Positions 62,964-64,000 of a DNA stretch of 64,000 nt are shown here, in pieces. The stretch is taken from NCBI GenBank assembly GCA_963753245.1, contig CAVWBK010000002.1:806001-870000 (forward strand). Direction: 5' to 3'. Within the stretch, counting starts at the first letter, position 1. Each line of letters starts with the position of its first letter. The position numbers were made by a program, and so were the translations under genes. The notes below the pieces were generated by a model. The model was not told where the DNA came from and searched no databases. It was given only the letters and a program-made list of their open reading frames with translations. The DNA is from VRUE01 sp963753245. Lineage in GTDB: Bacteria > Actinomycetota > Thermoleophilia > Solirubrobacterales > 70-9.

Positions 62964-64000
62964 CTAGACCAAGACGAAGCGATCGCGGTGGATCACCTCA
63001 TCGGCGGCCTGCGGCAGCAGCTCGCGCACCTCGGTGCTCTGCATGCCGATCACGCGGCTGAGCTCGGCTGCCGAGTAGTCGACGATCCCCTTGCCCAGAA
63101 CCCCGCCCTCCGCGGCGACCTCGACCGCCTCGCCGGCCTCAAAGTCGCCCTCGACCGCGGTGATCCCAACCGGCAGCAGACTGGAGCCGCTCTCACGCAG
63201 CACGCGCGCCGCGCCCGCATCGACGAACAGCCGGCCATGCGCGGGCTTTGCGTACTTGAGCCAGAGCTTGAATCCCGAGGCGCGGCCGCCATGAACGAGG
63301 AATCGGGTGCCGACCCCTTCCCCGCTCGCGGCGGCCGCCAGGGTCCCGGGCTTGGTCCCGTTGCAGATCACCGCCGCGACCCCCGCCTCGCTCGCCATCT
63401 GCGCCGCGGCGACCTTGCTGCGCATGCCACCCGAGCCAAAGGCCGAGGTGCGCTCGCCAATGGTCGCGATCCCCTCGAGCATCGCGAAGTCATCGACCGT
63501 CGGGATCAGCGTCGTCTCTGCGCCCGAGCCAGGCTCGGCGCTGAGGACACCGTCGACGTTGGTCAGCAATACCAGCAGTCGCGCCTTGAGCAGAATCGCG
63601 ACCTGCGCCGCGAGGAAGTCGTTGTCGCCGAAGCTGATCTCATCGGTGGCGGTCGTGTCGTTCTCGTTGACGACCGGGACGACCCTCCACTCGATCAACC
63701 GTCGCAGGGTCTGTCGGGCGTTCAAGTAATTGGTGCGAGCGGCGATATCGGCTGCCGTGAGCAACACCTGCGCCGCCCGGGTCCCGTTGGCGGCCAGACG
63801 CTGCTCGTAGGCGCGGAAGAGGTCGCCCTGACCGACCGCCGAGGCGGCCTGCAGCTCATCCATGGCCCGCGGGCGTGAGCCGAGCTCCATCAGTCGCATC
63901 CCGCGGGCGATCGCCCCTGAGGTGACCAGCGCAACCCGCTCACCGCCCTGCTCGAGGCCCGCGACCTGGGCGCAGACCGAGTCGAGCACCTCGGTGCGCA
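62964..64000 (-). CDS. proB: Glutamate 5-kinase, N-terminus cut by window edge
   Basis: First step of proline synthesis. The amino-acid kinase domain (VTSGAIARGM, VVNENDTTATDE, FGDNDFLAAQVA, LLTNVDGVLS, GSGGMRSKVAAAQMA) is followed by a C-terminal PUA domain (AKPAHGRLFVDAGAARVLRESGSSLL to RELLPQAADEV). The frame stays open through 64000 without the expected N-terminal VVKLGSS, so about 20 residues lie outside. Followed by proA. Confidence 0.96.
   Translation of the reverse strand, partial: RTEVLDSVCAQVAGLEQGGERVALVTSGAIARGMRLMELGSRPRAMDELQAASAVGQGDLFRAYEQRLAANGTRAAQVLLTAADIAARTNYLNARQTLRRLIEWRVVPVVNENDTTATDEISFGDNDFLAAQVAILLKARLLVLLTNVDGVLSAEPGSGAETTLIPTVDDFAMLEGIATIGERTSAFGSGGMRSKVAAAQMASEAGVAAVICNGTKPGTLAAAASGEGVGTRFLVHGGRASGFKLWLKYAKPAHGRLFVDAGAARVLRESGSSLLPVGITAVEGDFEAGEAVEVAAEGGVLGKGIVDYSAAELSRVIGMQSTEVRELLPQAADEVIHRDRFVLV

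Overview
This is a gene-dense chromosomal segment of a high-GC bacterium. The gene content points to Actinobacteria, and the combination of hisIE-trpEGDC, hrcA with a short dnaJ, single-copy housekeeping genes and many unusual membrane proteins fits a Thermoleophilia/Solirubrobacterales-like lineage. That placement is inferred from gene content and style, not from a phylogenetic marker. I see no phage, insertion sequence, CRISPR array, integrase or rRNA operon. Most of the window is core genome.

Layout: (1) 1-2.75 kb, a sugar (xylose/ribose-type) ABC importer on the minus strand. (2) 2.8-8.3 kb, uvrA and uvrB, with a perfect SOS box before uvrA, a frameshift at the uvrA 3' end and a decayed SnoaL-like gene between them. 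(3) 8.3-10.9 kb, a polar amino-acid ABC importer. (4) 10.9-13.6 kb, a glycosyltransferase with a UDP-GlcNAc 2-epimerase. (5) 14.1-18.6 kb, an rpsA-coaE-lytic transglycosylase-MFS-unknown operon. (6) 18.7-21.1 kb, a tandem pair of FAD-dependent reductases. (7) 21-31 kb, polA, a CotH-like exported protein, malic enzyme, a TIGR01777 epimerase, a small lipoprotein, a PPi-type phosphofructokinase and a methyltransferase. (8) 31.2-39.8 kb, hisIE-trpEGDC, an htrA protease inserted in the cluster, then trpFBA and a 48-residue membrane protein. (9) 39.9-46.5 kb, era-ybeY-phoH-yqeY, murI, a DUF2269-like gene, prmA, a short dnaJ and hrcA. (10) 46.6-57.5 kb, a HadAB-like dehydratase pair, lepA, a GT39-like membrane protein, murJ, rpsT, holA, a cupin and leuS. 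(11) 57.6-64 kb, a broken DUF3052-like gene, a SpoIIM-like gene, an oxidoreductase, tRNA-Ala(GGC), a DivIVA-like coiled coil, rsfS, nadD, proA and proB (cut by the window end).

The most general signal is how translation starts. More than a dozen operon-leading genes have a TANNNT hexamer only 6-10 bases upstream of ATG/GTG and no Shine-Dalgarno sequence, so their mRNAs are probably leaderless. Internal operon genes use ATGA/GTGA-type overlaps. A few leading genes use strong Shine-Dalgarno sites instead. A second signal is codon choice: exported proteins (sugar-binding lipoprotein, HtrA, CotH-like protein) are written mainly with GAA for glutamate, while neighbouring cytoplasmic genes use mainly GAG. 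No clear multi-gene undescribed system is present. The best leads are the leaderless rule, the htrA insertion in the trp cluster with a fresh promoter for trpFBA, the zinc-finger-less DnaJ beside hrcA, and the DivIVA-like protein in the pro-nad-rsfS operon.
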